Below are positions 34,476-43,901 of a stretch of 64,000 nucleotides of DNA, piece by piece. The position numbers were made by a program, and so were the translations under genes. The DNA is from Bacteroidota bacterium (GTDB lineage Bacteria > Bacteroidota > Ignavibacteria > Palsa-1295): assembly GCA_021324685.1 (NCBI GenBank), contig JAJPIQ010000085.1, positions 1 to 64,000 of the forward strand, in the 5' to 3' direction. Under the pieces are notes generated by a model that saw only the letters and a program-made list of their open reading frames with translations, made no database searches and was not told the origin of the DNA. Positions within the stretch are counted from its first letter, which is position 1. The number at the start of each line of letters is the position of its first letter.

Positions 34476-36080
34476 TTAGCGTTTCGACTTTCCTTTTTGC
34501 GCTTTTCGGGCCGGCTTTTTTGCTTCGATCTTCTCGGCAATGCTCTTGGCCTGCATAAAGAGCAGCAAATAATCGTGCCCGCCGGCTTTGGAATCGGTCC
34601 CCGACATATTGAAGCCGCCGAAGGGATGCGCGCCGACCATGGCGCCGGTGCACTTGCGATTGATATAGAGGTTCCCGACGAAAAATTCCCGTTCGGCTTT
34701 TTCGATGTTCTTCCGACTCTTCGAATAGACCGCGCCCGTGAGCCCATATTCGGTGTTATTCGCGACCTCGATCGCCTCGTCGAAATTCTTCACCGGGATC
34801 ACCGCGAGCACCGGGCCGAAGATCTCTTCCTGAGCAAGCCGCGCCGTGGGAGCGATATCCGCCACGACGGTCGGCTTGATATAATATCCTTCCATGCCGG
34901 CCGGCTCGCCTCCGGCCACGACCCGGCCCTCCTTGCGGCCGATATCGATATAACTCAGGATCGATTTATACGCCCGCTCGTTCACGACCGGACCGACCCG
35001 CTTGTTTTCCAGGGGATCGCCGACTTCAATGGCGTTCACACGCTCGACGATCTTCTGGAGCATTTTGGGATAGACGGCTTCCTCGATGATCGCGCGCGAG
35101 CAAGCCGAGCATTTCTGTCCCTGAAATCCATAGGCGCTGGTAACGATTCCATCGGCGGCCGCATCGAGATCGGCGTCCCGGGCGACAACGATGGCGTCCT
35201 TGCCACCCATTTCGGCGACGACGCGCTTGATCCACTTCTGCCCTTCGCGCGGGGCGGCCGCATTATGCGCGACGCGCAGGCCCACCTGCTTGGAACCCGT
35301 GAACGACACAAAGCGCGTGATCGGGCTATCGACTAAGTAATCCCCTACTTCGCCGCCCGGAGCGGTAAGTAGATTGAGCACTCCGGCGGGAAGCCCGGCC
35401 TCTTCCATGATCTCGTGATAGAGCCAGCCCATCATCGGCGAGTCGCTCGACGGCTTGAGCACAACCGTATTACCGGTCACGATCGCGGCGCTCGACATGC
35501 CGACTAAGATCGCGAACGGAAAATTCCACGGTGGAACGATAACGCCGACTCCGAGCGGAAGGTATTCTAACCAGTCTTTTTCACCTTTGAGCTGGTGCAA
35601 GGGCTGCGGCCCGCCCAGCCGGAGCATCTCGCGGGCATAGAACTCGAGGAAGTCGATCGCTTCGGCCGTATCGGCATCGGCTTCCGCCCAGTTCTTTCCG
35701 ACTTCACGGACCATCCACGCGTTGATCTCATAGCGCCGGCGGCGAGCGATCTTTGCCGCTTTAAAAAGTAAGTTTGCCCGTTTTTCGAACGGGACGCGGC
35801 TCCAGGTCTCAAATGCTTTTGCGGCCGACTGCAGCGCCTGTTCCGCATGTTTCACGGTCCCCTTTGCAAAATTGCCGACGATCTCGCTCGGGCGCGCCGG
35901 GTTGCGGGATGCGATCGTTTCGGAGGTTGCAAGGTGTTCGCCGCCGATAACGAGAGGATAGATCTCGCCTACCTGAGAGGCCGTCTTTTTGAGCGCGGCT
36001 TCCATCGCCTTTCGCTCGCGGGGCTGCGTGTAATCTTTATAGGTCTCGTTCTGGAATGGAGGAATCTTGGTCGTTGGCAT
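34476..36080 (-). CDS. pruA: L-glutamate gamma-semialdehyde (delta-1-pyrroline-5-carboxylate) dehydrogenase
   Basis: This 534-residue aldehyde dehydrogenase has the catalytic C324 in GFQGQKCSACSRAI and the general-base Glu in RVVAEMGGKDAIVVA. Other marks are VLKPSSDSPMMGWLYHEIME, FVSFTGSKQVGLRVAHNAAA and the C-terminal NLYINRKCTGAMVGAHPFGG. The QKCSACSR signature and the GGKDAI motif are those of the P5C dehydrogenases, the second step of proline degradation (NAD-dependent, giving glutamate). The proline dehydrogenase partner is not in the window. Confidence 0.93.
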   Translation of the reverse strand: MPTTKIPPFQNETYKDYTQPRERKAMEAALKKTASQVGEIYPLVIGGEHLATSETIASRNPARPSEIVGNFAKGTVKHAEQALQSAAKAFETWSRVPFEKRANLLFKAAKIARRRRYEINAWMVREVGKNWAEADADTAEAIDFLEFYAREMLRLGGPQPLHQLKGEKDWLEYLPLGVGVIVPPWNFPFAILVGMSSAAIVTGNTVVLKPSSDSPMMGWLYHEIMEEAGLPAGVLNLLTAPGGEVGDYLVDSPITRFVSFTGSKQVGLRVAHNAAAPREGQKWIKRVVAEMGGKDAIVVARDADLDAAADGIVTSAYGFQGQKCSACSRAIIEEAVYPKMLQKIVERVNAIEVGDPLENKRVGPVVNERAYKSILSYIDIGRKEGRVVAGGEPAGMEGYYIKPTVVADIAPTARLAQEEIFGPVLAVIPVKNFDEAIEVANNTEYGLTGAVYSKSRKNIEKAEREFFVGNLYINRKCTGAMVGAHPFGGFNMSGTDSKAGGHDYLLLFMQAKSIAEKIEAKKPARKAQKGKSKR

Positions 36081-36290
36081 GGGCCGCTAAACACAGGCAT
36101 CGAAGATTATGCTCCAAAAAAAGTTGTGCGTGCTTCAACACATTGTCAACGCACTATTCCGGACTGTGGAAACTCAGGAACGCTCCCGCCGTCTCGTGCC
36201 TGCTTCATTTGCTGAATAACACTCGGTTGGGAACCGGATGCCGCGCCGGCCTCCGAGAGCTTTACAAGCCGCGTGCTCGCAGAATCGTTC

Positions 36291-36320
36291 GCCGCCTCTC
36301 TCGCCCGGAAGAGAGGCGGC
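36291..36320. terminator. Perfect 10-bp hairpin downstream of the large T9SS gene
   Basis: Arms gccgcctctc (36291-36300) and gagaggcggc (36311-36320) enclose a 10-base loop, 10 bp past the minus-strand stop at 36330. There is no T tract, so it may be a factor-dependent terminator or RNA-stabilising end. Confidence 0.5.
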
Positions 36321-36329
36321 ATTAATCGC

Positions 36330-37673
36330 TCAATGCTCGATCGTAAACTGCACGGCTTTATGCTGACCCTGCGTTTGAAGATCGGCATAATAAATCCCAC
36401 TCGGAAGCTGCGAGCAATCGAGCTGGAGGCAGAGGCCCAGTTCCGCTTCCGGCGTTGCGTTATAAAGCATGGCAACTTGCGTTCCCATTTCGTTTACCAC
36501 ATCGACCGTCACCGGAATACCGCCCGGAATATCTTCGACGCAGACCTTCACGCTCGTCCGCGCTGGGTTCGGATGCACCGTGACAGTCAACTCCGGTTGT
36601 GGGGTACCTAAAGCCTGGGGATGAGGGTCGGCTATCTTGAAGCCGCCGACGCTACTGTCGGGAGGAGGAAGGACATCCTGGATGGGATCATCGAAACTCT
36701 CGATATGCGCAAGCGTCAGATTGTCGGTTGAATCGCCGCGAGCAACATCCAGCGTTAGAAAGAATGAATCCGCGATTGGAATTATTGCATGACCATAACC
36801 GCTATCCGCCACGTTAGTGCTCGAAATAAAGGTAGAGCGAGTGAGTCGCGCCGTATCGAGCACCAGTACAATAGCACTATCGGCAGCACGACGAAGATTA
36901 ATCGACGCTCGAAAATAGTCACCGCCGGTGGAATCGAGTCCAGCTTGAATGACGGCCGTATCACCTACAGTGAAGGTTCCCATACGGAAAAAACGTGTAT
37001 AGCTGAGTGAATCGCCAGCGCTGGCTATAAATGTACTTGTCCGAACACTCGGCGAGGTCCAACCAATGTGTGGCGGAGGTTCAGTGCTGTCGAATCGGTT
37101 AGGGGCAATCGGAAGCCATGATGCAGTGGTTGGTATTCCGCCTCCCGAAGGAAAAGCCATAGGAGGGTGACCGCCACCTGAGCGAATTGCGAATACAATA
37201 CACCCAAAGTTGTCGGAAGCAGTAATCGTCTGCATCATTAATTTATCTTGCTGAACGGGTGTAACCGGAAAATCGAAGCGAGTAATTTTTGCATCATACG
37301 TGCTATCGGAATGCAACGAGGTACCTCGAAACATGACAGCCTCTGGCAAATTATTCTGGTTTAGCTCCCAAACGGCTGACGAAGGAGCTATAGATGATTC
37401 CACGAAGTGAAGTCTATTCCAGCCGTTGGAATATGAAGGATATCCATAGCGTGCCATCGTGACATGCCCCAAAAGAGAATCGCTCCAAACAATGCGTTTC
37501 CAATCGCGATAATACAACGAGGGTCCCGTAGTCGAATAAGTCGTAGCGTCCTGGGGAAGCGATAAAAGGTCGCGGAGTCCTTCGATTGTAGCATGAATAA
37601 CATTCGGGGTATACCATGCAATGCAATCGAACCACGTTGGGGGAAATGCTGGATTCTTTTCTCGCATCATCAC
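36330..37673 (-). CDS. C-terminal segment of a very large T9SS protein (frameshifted)
   Basis: This segment ends in a type A sorting domain (HPNPARTSVKVCVEDIPG, VDVVNEMGTQVAMLYN, LPSGIYYADLQTQ, AVQFTIEH) but has no signal peptide. Its frame continues upstream of the apparent ATG through YVTVTWEWQKIYSPYTDLIA to the region of 37746-37748. There it would join the preceding segment's SIDGKG if one base were added to a run of three Gs. It is therefore probably not an independent gene. The body has fibronectin-like beta sequence of no recognised family. Confidence 0.7.
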   Translation of the reverse strand: MMMREKNPAFPPTWFDCIAWYTPNVIHATIEGLRDLLSLPQDATTYSTTGPSLYYRDWKRIVWSDSLLGHVTMARYGYPSYSNGWNRLHFVESSIAPSSAVWELNQNNLPEAVMFRGTSLHSDSTYDAKITRFDFPVTPVQQDKLMMQTITASDNFGCIVFAIRSGGGHPPMAFPSGGGIPTTASWLPIAPNRFDSTEPPPHIGWTSPSVRTSTFIASAGDSLSYTRFFRMGTFTVGDTAVIQAGLDSTGGDYFRASINLRRAADSAIVLVLDTARLTRSTFISSTNVADSGYGHAIIPIADSFFLTLDVARGDSTDNLTLAHIESFDDPIQDVLPPPDSSVGGFKIADPHPQALGTPQPELTVTVHPNPARTSVKVCVEDIPGGIPVTVDVVNEMGTQVAMLYNATPEAELGLCLQLDCSQLPSGIYYADLQTQGQHKAVQFTIEH

Positions 37674-37687
37674 CCATTTATCCCAGG

Positions 37688-39997
37688 CTATGAGGTCGGT
37701 ATATGGCGAGTATATTTTCTGCCATTCCCACGTAACAGTAACATACCCTTTCCATCAATCGAAATACATGGTGTACGATGTAAGCAAGACCCGTATCCAT
37801 TAGATATTTTTGTAAGCCTTCCAGTATCGATGATTCCAGGGTTCACGGTATCTGGCCATGCTTCAAGGTAATAGATATTTCCGTAGTCCGGGACTTGCGG
37901 TGGAATCGAGGGATAGGATACAGACTCCTGAAAAGCAATATAACAGCGTTTATGTCCGGGCCAAAAAGCAGGCTGAGCATAAGAAGAGCGCGATGCAAGC
38001 GAAATAAATTTCGTATTCGAAGGATCGCCCGCGGAAAAATAGCGAATGCTGGATCGATACCCCGGACCGACAAGCGCGATCGCTCCGCCTTTCGTTGGAT
38101 TTCGCCAGCCAACCCAGAACGAAGCGCTTGCAGTATTCCACAACGTTACTGAAATAGCAGGTGCAGCAACATAATATGAATCTGTGACTGGAAAAGCTTC
38201 GAGTGTGTCCTTTTCAAAATAAATGCGGTCAGTTGTAGACGTTGCGAAGCGGAAAATAATGAACGTCGAATCGCCCGTTGTGCCCGCATGGTCAACACTA
38301 TAGACGATCCCATAACCCCTCCCCACGTCGGGATTGATTGCAATAGCGGGGTTATGAGCCTTGCCACAGGGTTCAAGTAGCAACTCAGGGTTTATCGTGT
38401 CGGTCTCGCGCTTCGAAAGACTTGTGGGAGTTTCAAGGGGAGAATTGACATAAATGTTCCCCTTTCGTTCATAGACCATCCAATAAGAGTGCGATGTATC
38501 ATACCCTGTCTCATTGTAGGCCATGTGACGAGCGTTATTCCATACATTAGTGGTGAGTTTGCCAATAGTTTCGCTTGTCGAGGGAGCGATACGCAGCAGC
38601 GCTCCGCGGCCTGCACCAAGTGTGATCGAGAAGTTGCTGTCCAGTCCCACGATAGTATCCCATCCGGTTCCCTCGTTCGTAATTTCCCACACGGACCAAT
38701 TAATATAAAATGGATTGAACGCGCTATCGCGGACCTGCATTGTGATCGTGCGGGTGTCGGTTTGGTCAGTGCCGGTAGAGTCGGTCCATAGAAGACGGTT
38801 TAAGACCGAAAGATAGCGGGCGAGACTATCCGAAGGAAGCTGATGAATGCCAAAGTCCAAATAAGAAATTGCATCGGTTGTTCCAGAAAGATTTTTCGTG
38901 CTAATACTTTGCACTGGCAATCGGCTAAGATACGTCGGTGTAGAATCTTTTTTATTCCAGCACACCGATCCCAGCCAATTAAGTTCCTGCAACAGGCTCG
39001 ATTTGACGAGCGGTGATAGGTCATCCCGCATTTCACGTTGCACTTCGTTGAAGAGGTGGGCGTAGTTGTTTGGAGGAGGGAGCAATTTGATAATGTGAGA
39101 GTTCCCTGCCGAATCAACATATGGATATTGATGAAAATCTTCGAATATTGTATAAGGTTGACCATTCCCGTCGAGTATGTTATAAAATTGGGCAACTCGC
39201 GTGTCTAACCCTGCGCCACCATACCTAAGATATATATCTGGAATCCCAACGACACTCTGAGTCTTTGTCAAATCGGGCTGAACAATTCCGTGCTGTTGTA
39301 ATCCATCATCGCTACCATAGTTCAAAAGATAGCCCTTTAGGCCGTGCGTAATGCCCCACCAAAGTTGAAAACTCGCTTCTGTCGTGGTAGGCATTCTACC
39401 TCCCCACCAAAACCAATCGAGCAACGAATCGAGCTTTACTACGGTATCATAGGGGTGCCTTGCGCGGTATGGATTAAAAATTAAAGAAGCCGTGAGCTCA
39501 TTTTCAATATAATGTGACCACCAGTCTTGTCGGTAAGCAACAGTGCCATTAGATGTCGAAAATGCCTGATTGATCCAATTATTGATATCTGCTGTGTCTC
39601 CGGAACCCAACTGACTACTTAGAACCCCACGAAAAAACGATGTATCATTATTCCCAATAGCCCAAAGGAGTACCATCTGGATCGAATCCATTTTCCACTT
39701 CGGCCTCTCCCAGTGCCCTCCTAACAGTTGAGGGCTCATTCTCATGGGGACAATGGGCCCTGTAGGATCGTCGTAGCAGGAACTCGCGAATTCCTTCATG
39801 CCTTGCTCCCATCCCAAACCACCTCCTGGTGTTTCAGAAGCGTACCCAATAATGGAGTCCTGATAATTCCGCTTGAACGTTGAAGCACCAAGAACGTGAA
39901 TTCCGTGTCGGAACGCAGTAAAGGAGTCCGGCATCATCGCCGAAGGCACAGGCGTCCAATAGTTATCGTTATATATACCGTAAGCAGATTCGCTCAC
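37688..39997 (-). CDS. Middle segment of a very large T9SS protein (frameshifted at both ends)
   Basis: This 769-codon frame has neither a signal peptide nor a sorting domain. It starts with a GTG that overlaps the upstream stop (GTGA) and ends in a short out-of-frame tail after SIDGKG. The sequence looks beta-rich with WYG-type motifs (WMVYERKGNIYVNSPLETPT, GYGIVYSVDHAGTTGDSTFI), resembling propeller or sialidase-like folds in its second half. In-frame family-like sequence QHFNARVSESAYGIYND runs upstream of the GTG, which supports a lost base near 40000-40002. Confidence 0.65.
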   Translation of the reverse strand: MSESAYGIYNDNYWTPVPSAMMPDSFTAFRHGIHVLGASTFKRNYQDSIIGYASETPGGGLGWEQGMKEFASSCYDDPTGPIVPMRMSPQLLGGHWERPKWKMDSIQMVLLWAIGNNDTSFFRGVLSSQLGSGDTADINNWINQAFSTSNGTVAYRQDWWSHYIENELTASLIFNPYRARHPYDTVVKLDSLLDWFWWGGRMPTTTEASFQLWWGITHGLKGYLLNYGSDDGLQQHGIVQPDLTKTQSVVGIPDIYLRYGGAGLDTRVAQFYNILDGNGQPYTIFEDFHQYPYVDSAGNSHIIKLLPPPNNYAHLFNEVQREMRDDLSPLVKSSLLQELNWLGSVCWNKKDSTPTYLSRLPVQSISTKNLSGTTDAISYLDFGIHQLPSDSLARYLSVLNRLLWTDSTGTDQTDTRTITMQVRDSAFNPFYINWSVWEITNEGTGWDTIVGLDSNFSITLGAGRGALLRIAPSTSETIGKLTTNVWNNARHMAYNETGYDTSHSYWMVYERKGNIYVNSPLETPTSLSKRETDTINPELLLEPCGKAHNPAIAINPDVGRGYGIVYSVDHAGTTGDSTFIIFRFATSTTDRIYFEKDTLEAFPVTDSYYVAAPAISVTLWNTASASFWVGWRNPTKGGAIALVGPGYRSSIRYFSAGDPSNTKFISLASRSSYAQPAFWPGHKRCYIAFQESVSYPSIPPQVPDYGNIYYLEAWPDTVNPGIIDTGRLTKISNGYGSCLHRTPCISIDGKGMLLLRGNGRKYTRHIPTS

Positions 39998-41406
39998 ACG
40001 GGCGTTGAAGTGCTGATATCGTCATGTAAACGGTAACCAACTCCACCGAACAGACCCGCTTCATACCATAGCTGCCCCTTTGCGACATTGACATTTTCGC
40101 ACTGGTCGCGCCAGATGCGCGCCAACAGGTCCATTGGCCCACCCTGCAATAAATTAAGCGCCGGAAGACCGTTATCGCAAAAAAGATTGTGAATGTAGGC
40201 CAAGCACCGATAGCCGAGCGGCGACATTTCGCGAGTGAATTTCCAGCTCTTATCTGCGCTGTTATGCGGAGAGACATTCGCTAAAATTTTTCCCGCGGCG
40301 ACGAGAAGGCTATCGCACTTACCGGACAAAACTTGCTCTGCGATCCAATTTCGAATGCGAATCAAACGCGGATAGATCGGCCACACACCATAGGAGAATA
40401 ACCGAACATCGATCGGAGCGCCGTGAAGAGCCCGAGTTACGCTTGCGGGTATGGTAATTCGAAGCCGTTTGTACGGAATAGGTTGGTTCGGGAAGCTTAC
40501 ATTTGGAGACTTCCAAGTCGCGAGTGAGTCACCACGAACGCCACGGCCGTTAATTAGTTCGTTTGCGATCGGAAGGGTCGCGTACGAAGCCGCGGTTATA
40601 ATTGTGCTGCTAAGAATCTGCGTATCGCCGACCGAAATATCGAGCCGGAATAAATTACCGGCTGGTATTGCTACCGTATCCATTCTGAATACAAAATCGT
40701 ACGTGTATGCGCCAACGTGATTCGTGTCGAGCCCGAAAATCGTCGGGTCTGTAGTGTGATATGGGTCCGTACCCGCCGGATTGATATTCGTGCTATCGCT
40801 GAGCTTAAGCACATAGCCGCCACTGCTACTCACGGCTGTATCAGGAATAAACCATTCGTTTGAATTCCTTGTCCCGAATGGAGGAGCAAGATGATAAATG
40901 GAGTCATTCCCACCAAGCGCGAAGTTCCACTTGTAATCATACTGTTTCGTCCATCCGGCAGTGCCTGGCAGGAACACGCGCACCTCGGGCGTCTCCACAG
41001 CTTCAGTAAAGAGATTCACGATCGAGGAATCGTTATGGCCGGGATATGCCACGGTGTGGACGTAATGGGTATTTACGGATGTATCCCAATAATACGGGTC
41101 CCGGATGCTCACTGTGAATGTATCGAATGGCTGCCCCTCTCGTGCGAATTGTCCACCGTCACCCACGGAGTGAAGTTCGAAGTAGGAATTGATGCCGAGC
41201 ATTTTGACTAGCGAATCTAATCGTTTGACAGAATCTTCCCCTTCGCCGGTCAGGAGCACCCCGATCGGGAACTGATCGTGGGTTGCTGGCGCACTTAAGG
41301 TATCGGGCGTTTGTGCCCGCGCCACTACCGAGTTCAAAAGGAACAAAAAAATCACAGGGACATACCTTGCACGTCCGCGGATCGAGGGAACAAATCGTCT
41401 CTTCAT
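39994..41406 (-). CDS. N-terminal segment of a very large T9SS protein (signal peptide)
   Basis: The start at 41406 gives a signal peptide (MKRRFVPSIRGRARYVPVIF, then LFLLNSVVARAQ), preferred over an upstream ATG at 41589 inside the neighbouring gene. The 470 codons show a beta-sandwich-rich secreted protein (VEVRVFLPGT-like strands, FRLDISVGDTQILSSTIITA) with no recognised domain. There is no sorting domain, as expected if the chain continues into 37688-39997. Joining the three segments with two single-base additions gives exactly 1693 codons. Confidence 0.7.
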   Translation of the reverse strand: MKRRFVPSIRGRARYVPVIFLFLLNSVVARAQTPDTLSAPATHDQFPIGVLLTGEGEDSVKRLDSLVKMLGINSYFELHSVGDGGQFAREGQPFDTFTVSIRDPYYWDTSVNTHYVHTVAYPGHNDSSIVNLFTEAVETPEVRVFLPGTAGWTKQYDYKWNFALGGNDSIYHLAPPFGTRNSNEWFIPDTAVSSSGGYVLKLSDSTNINPAGTDPYHTTDPTIFGLDTNHVGAYTYDFVFRMDTVAIPAGNLFRLDISVGDTQILSSTIITAASYATLPIANELINGRGVRGDSLATWKSPNVSFPNQPIPYKRLRITIPASVTRALHGAPIDVRLFSYGVWPIYPRLIRIRNWIAEQVLSGKCDSLLVAAGKILANVSPHNSADKSWKFTREMSPLGYRCLAYIHNLFCDNGLPALNLLQGGPMDLLARIWRDQCENVNVAKGQLWYEAGLFGGVGYRLHDDISTSTPV

Positions 41407-41422
41407 GGTCGTAAAAGAATGG

Positions 41423-43066
41423 TTAGTGTTGCACGATAAATCGTGTGGTGGAAACTTTCGCAGATGATTGGTCATCCATACTGCCTGCGCTGAGACGAGC
41501 GATATAAGTTCCGCCTGGCCACGCCGAGGTCTCGAAATACTCTGTGTTGCCGCCGGCATCGATCTCGACTCTCCGGGAAGCAATGGCATTGCCCAATAGA
41601 TCGAAGATCGTTAAATTCCCAGAGACGGATGTTGGCGTTTCAGTGTAAATCTTGACGTAGCGGTTGGCAATTGCCGGAAAAGCCGACATCGCAATGGTTG
41701 GCGTTTCTTCTGACGATTTCACTTTTAGCCACAGCGGATTTGTCCGGTGCGGCATTTTATCGCCATTGCGATAGAGCAGGAGGTCGAGATTCTCTACGGA
41801 AACAAGTACCGCGGAGCGCCCTGAATTATCAATACTATGGAGGGTATCGAGAGCATCGTATTCGTCATCGAAACTTGCGTTTTTTTGCAACAATCCATCG
41901 AAGAGAGAGTCCAAAGCTTTTCCGCCACAATAGAAAAAAACGGCATCGTAATCCCCCGAAGTGGAAGACCGCCCGATCACGCCGAGCACCGGAACTCCGG
42001 ATCCCGTCATATCGCCGCAGTTGAACATCGAAACGGCCCACCCGTCAATATATGACCAATCGCTGCTGAGTCCTTCGAGCAATGCCGGATGTGGAATGCG
42101 GTAATACGCGCGGTCCTTCGTCAGCGGGTAGTATCCGAGGGAGTCCGAGCCTTTGAAAATATAGATATAGACGCCATCGGTCACGAGTAAGTCGGGGATG
42201 CCGTCGCCCGTAATGTCCATCGTGTACAGTCCCGTCGCGGCAATCATACTGTCGGTGCCCGGGTGATAGATGTGAACTGCCTCCGTCGTGTGAGAGAGAT
42301 AAACGACCGTGTCGTGAGCAAGATCGTTGAGATACCGAATGACTCCAATCTTATAGGTTACAGTATGAGGAGTATCCGGTGATGTCGCGCTGCCGGCTAT
42401 GAACATCATTGGTTTTGCGTTTTTGCCATAGGTTCCTAGTGTTCCAGAATTCCATGCCACTTCTGGGAGGACGAGCATGGAATCAGAGGCTGTAATAACA
42501 GAGTCCTTAAAATGTGAGCCGCCGTAATATGCGAAGAGTGCGAGAACGCCACTACCACCATCGGCGCCGAACACATCAGGGATACCATCGGCATTTACAT
42601 CAACTGCACCGATTATTCCTGGAGCGTCAGCATAGGCTCTATGATAGCGATCAGTAAAGAAGCCCGTGGCTGAATCAAGATAAGGATAGTCTTTTTTGCC
42701 TTTAAAAAAAAGAGGCCCATTCGATAACGTAAAACCATGAGAAATCAAATCTTGAATTCCATCGCCATTGAAATCACCATGAAGAATCGGCAGCGTAAAT
42801 GGAGCTACCAGGCCCAGGCTATCAAAAAGTAACGGACCACCGTACTGATATGTACTTGGATTGTTGTAATCGTACAAGGATAAGTCATCGAACGAGTCAT
42901 CGTTTAATAGCCCCATGTTAAAATCGGTTACGAAAACGCGCCTGAGCGTATCCATCTTCGCCGAGAAGTCCACGTAGTTCGGGTCGTAGGCATGGGAGAA
43001 TTGCGCCTCGATGGGAGAGGCGGCAAAAAGAAGCATTACCGTTGCGATCAGTCGTTTCACGTTCAT
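41423..43066 (-). CDS. T9SS-secreted FG-GAP/VCBS-repeat protein
   Basis: This 547-residue protein has a signal peptide (MNVKRLIATVMLLFAASPIE). FG-GAP/VCBS-type repeats follow, as in integrin-like propellers: ILHGDFNGDGIQDLISHGFT, GAVDVNADGIPDVFGADGGS, MDITGDGIPDLLVTDGVYIY, SMFNCGDMTGSGVPVLGVIG. Each has the D-x-D/N-G-D calcium-type loop. The type A sorting domain closes it (YVKIYTETPTSVSGNLTIFD, GGTYIARLSAG, TTRFIVQH). It lies 16 bp upstream of the large protein's start. Confidence 0.82.
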   Translation of the reverse strand: MNVKRLIATVMLLFAASPIEAQFSHAYDPNYVDFSAKMDTLRRVFVTDFNMGLLNDDSFDDLSLYDYNNPSTYQYGGPLLFDSLGLVAPFTLPILHGDFNGDGIQDLISHGFTLSNGPLFFKGKKDYPYLDSATGFFTDRYHRAYADAPGIIGAVDVNADGIPDVFGADGGSGVLALFAYYGGSHFKDSVITASDSMLVLPEVAWNSGTLGTYGKNAKPMMFIAGSATSPDTPHTVTYKIGVIRYLNDLAHDTVVYLSHTTEAVHIYHPGTDSMIAATGLYTMDITGDGIPDLLVTDGVYIYIFKGSDSLGYYPLTKDRAYYRIPHPALLEGLSSDWSYIDGWAVSMFNCGDMTGSGVPVLGVIGRSSTSGDYDAVFFYCGGKALDSLFDGLLQKNASFDDEYDALDTLHSIDNSGRSAVLVSVENLDLLLYRNGDKMPHRTNPLWLKVKSSEETPTIAMSAFPAIANRYVKIYTETPTSVSGNLTIFDLLGNAIASRRVEIDAGGNTEYFETSAWPGGTYIARLSAGSMDDQSSAKVSTTRFIVQH

Positions 43067-43104
43067 TTCAATCGTTACAAACATACAAAGAAAAATTCTA
43101 CTTC

Positions 43105-43133
43105 CACCGAATCCGGTGTAGATTTATCCGGTG
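43105..43133. promoter_or_regulatory. Possible operator for the XRE regulator
   Basis: A short inverted repeat, caccg (43105-43109) with cggtg (43114-43118), is followed by a second atccggtg (43126-43133), a direct repeat of 43111-43118 with 15-bp spacing. The site lies between the divergent FG-GAP gene and the small HTH gene, as autoregulatory XRE operators often do. Confidence 0.3.
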
Positions 43134-43146
43134 CAACCCGATAAGT

Positions 43147-43374
43147 TTGCACCCATTGAAAAATCCGAAACACATCCTTAAAGTAGCTGCCGGCAACATT
43201 CGCCAAATCAGGTTGAAAAATAATCTTTCTCAGGAGAAGCTTGCCGAGTTTGCTGATGTGCATCGGAATTATATCGGTCGTGTTGAACGCTGCGAAATAA
43301 ATCTGTCGTTGGTCCAACTGGCCCGCATTGCTATGGGTCTTAAAGTCCACCCTTCCGAACTCCTCCGGGAATAA
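43147..43374 (+). CDS. Small XRE-family helix-turn-helix regulator
   Basis: The core NIRQIRLKNNLSQEKLAEFA, DVHRNYIGRVERCEINLSLV and QLARIAMGLKVHPSELL is a Cro/C1-type HTH, of the compact type seen in restriction-modification controllers and plasmid regulators. No ATG is near; TTG at 43147 or 43156 gives a protein of about 75 residues, while a distant ATG at 43042 adds non-conserved residues inside the neighbour's promoter. No restriction-modification gene is nearby. Confidence 0.7.
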   Translation: MHPLKNPKHILKVAAGNIRQIRLKNNLSQEKLAEFADVHRNYIGRVERCEINLSLVQLARIAMGLKVHPSELLRE

Positions 43375-43564
43375 TATTCAACGTGTATCCGATCCAAGTT
43401 TGATTGTGGGCCAATTACTGATTTTCCGTTCTTTCATAGCCTTGAATGGGCAATGCGGCGGCAAGAGCGGTTGCACCGCCCCAAACGAGTAAAACGCCAA
43501 AAACCGAAATGACTTCACATCACGAAGACCCATAAGAGCGCGGAAGGTTACAAAGCTTGGAGCA

Positions 43565-43572
43565 CAAAAGTA
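43565..43572 (-). promoter_or_regulatory. TACTTTTG promoter-like box
   Basis: On the minus strand TACTTTTG matches the Bacteroidota -7 consensus TAnnTTTG. No clear -33 element or downstream gene is seen. Confidence 0.3.
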
Positions 43573-43799
43573 AAGTAAAAATTTGGGACTGTTATGAAGT
43601 TCGAATCGAGCACGGTTCATTGGCGCTCCCGCCAGGAACGTCGCATTCAGGCTTTTAAGTGTGAGTCCGATTCAAAGACGTTATCTCAGACTTCATAGAG
43701 AAGGTCGGCAGGTGACCTGAGCGGAATCTTTACCGAGTCCCACAACCTTGCTTTCGATCATTATTCATTGGTAACGGCGGAACAGCACCAAAGCTAACA

Positions 43800-43807
43800 C
43801 AAAAGTA
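43800..43807 (-). promoter_or_regulatory. TACTTTTG promoter-like box, second copy
   Basis: This is a second exact TACTTTTG on the minus strand, in sequence similar to that around 43565-43572. Nothing clearly coding lies downstream. Confidence 0.3.
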
Positions 43808-43893
43808 AGGTATAAATTTTCACTCTTCGAAAAACGGGACTCGTGCGATCCTCAGGGGAAAATAATTCATGGAAGAGAACGAACGAGAAATCG

Positions 43894-43901
43894 TATTTTT
43901 G
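43894..43901 (+). promoter_or_regulatory. -7 box upstream of the membrane-protein gene
   Basis: TATTTTTG fits TAnnTTTG and lies 50 bp before the ATG at 43952. It is followed by a direct repeat of agttctttcg (about 43905-43930) that may be a regulatory site. Confidence 0.45.

Noticed and set aside
43378-43620. Small minus-strand frame (80 codons)
   Set aside because: No domain, signal or supported start; it overlaps promoter-like boxes.
43640-43800. Resemblance to the SRP RNA around the cacctgcc and ggtgctgttcc segments
   Set aside because: The conserved tetraloop and asymmetric-loop sequence of bacterial SRP RNA is absent, so I do not call an RNA here.
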